Positions 5,588 to 5,775 of a DNA stretch of 5,775 nt are shown in pieces. This DNA is from Bacteroidales bacterium (GTDB taxonomy: Bacteria; Bacteroidota; Bacteroidia; Bacteroidales; UBA932), in the NCBI GenBank assembly GCA_017478685.1, contig JAFVDC010000169.1, positions 1 through 5,775 on the forward strand, written 5' to 3'. The notes beneath the pieces were generated by a model. The model had not been told where the DNA came from. It did no database searches and saw only the letters and a list, made by a program, of their open reading frames with translations. A program made the position numbers and the translations under genes. Numbering within the stretch: position 1 is the first letter of the stretch; each line of letters opens with the position of its first letter.

Positions 5588-5775
5588 ATGTACAGTGAAG
5601 ACCGCAATACGGAAGACGTCTACTCAAAGCCTGTGAGGGCGGGTAAGCGCACCTATTTCTTTGATGTCAAGAGCACCAAAGGCAACAACGACTACTATCT
5701 TACCATCACGGAAAGCAAGCGCCGCACGGAACGCGACGGCTCGTTCGTGTATGACAAACACAAGATATTCCTTTA
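5588..5775 (+). CDS. DUF3276/PUR-family nucleic-acid-binding protein, N-terminal part cut by window edge
   Basis: The first 62 codons are present, with no stop before the edge. After a polar lead (MYSEDRNTEDVYSKPVRAG) comes KRTYFFDVKSTKGNNDYYLTITESKRR, then FVYDKHKIFL near the edge. From memory this is the Bacteroidota DUF3276 family, a bacterial PUR-alpha-like fold that binds single-stranded DNA or RNA (the Borrelia homologue is EbfC-associated BpuR). The typical pattern is KAGKRxYxxDVKxxRxxxxYLxITESKxxxxxxxxFxxHKIFLY. The ATG is preceded by a purine-rich stretch (GAAGAGAGAAG). The reading frame is open back to a TAA at 5543, with only a GTG inside the promoter element as an alternative, so ATG 5588 is preferred. 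It diverges from nusB and may respond to the same growth signals. The C-terminal half is not visible. Confidence 0.86.
   Translation, partial: MYSEDRNTEDVYSKPVRAGKRTYFFDVKSTKGNNDYYLTITESKRRTERDGSFVYDKHKIFL

Noticed and set aside
1..5775. Mobile element, phage, defence system, CRISPR or RNA gene
   Set aside because: Coding density is nearly complete with recognised core genes, and no direct repeats, transposase motifs, tRNA-like folds or spacer arrays were seen by eye.

Overview
The window looks like a stretch of core chromosome from a member of the Bacteroidota, most likely order Bacteroidales. The evidence is the gene set: a long Bacteroidota-type NusB, DUF5606, a DUF6340-like lipoprotein, a DUF3276/PUR-type nucleic-acid-binding protein, and ATP-type PEP carboxykinase with the N-terminus familiar from Bacteroides relatives. 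Perfect matches to the Bacteroidota promoter element TAnnTTTG in the AT-rich gaps support this, as does the general lack of Shine-Dalgarno sequences. The coding DNA is moderately GC-rich. I cannot name a genus.

Layout, right to left on the minus strand: one tightly packed run of seven genes, nusB (5499-4570), yajC (4567-4250), a ybbR-like gene (4243-3275), coaE (3275-2703), a DUF5606 gene (2706-2263), rimO (2263-962) and a lipoprotein gene (965-123). Successive genes are separated by 2 or 6 bases or overlap by 1 or 4 bases (TAATG or ATGA junctions), so this is almost certainly one transcript with translational coupling. After a 42-base AT-rich gap come the first 26 codons of pckA (80-1), cut by the left edge. 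On the plus strand, diverging from nusB across an 88-base gap, are the first 62 codons of a DUF3276/PUR-family gene (5588 to the right edge). No gene-free stretch exceeds 88 bases. I saw no tRNA, rRNA, insertion sequence, CRISPR array or integration site.

The operon mixes housekeeping functions: transcription antitermination (NusB), protein export (YajC), an envelope-anchored YbbR-domain protein, the last step of coenzyme A synthesis (CoaE), modification of ribosomal protein S12 (RimO), and two poorly characterised Bacteroidota proteins (DUF5606 and the lipoprotein). The common theme is growth-related gene expression and envelope biogenesis. I found no convincing novel system. The points most worth a second look are regulatory: interleaved divergent promoters between nusB and the PUR gene, a near-perfect 18-base palindrome with promoter elements on both strands at the end of coaE, and a pckA promoter whose -7 box contains the stop codon of the preceding gene. 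Unusual residues in CoaE and an odd cysteine count in the YbbR-like protein are secondary.
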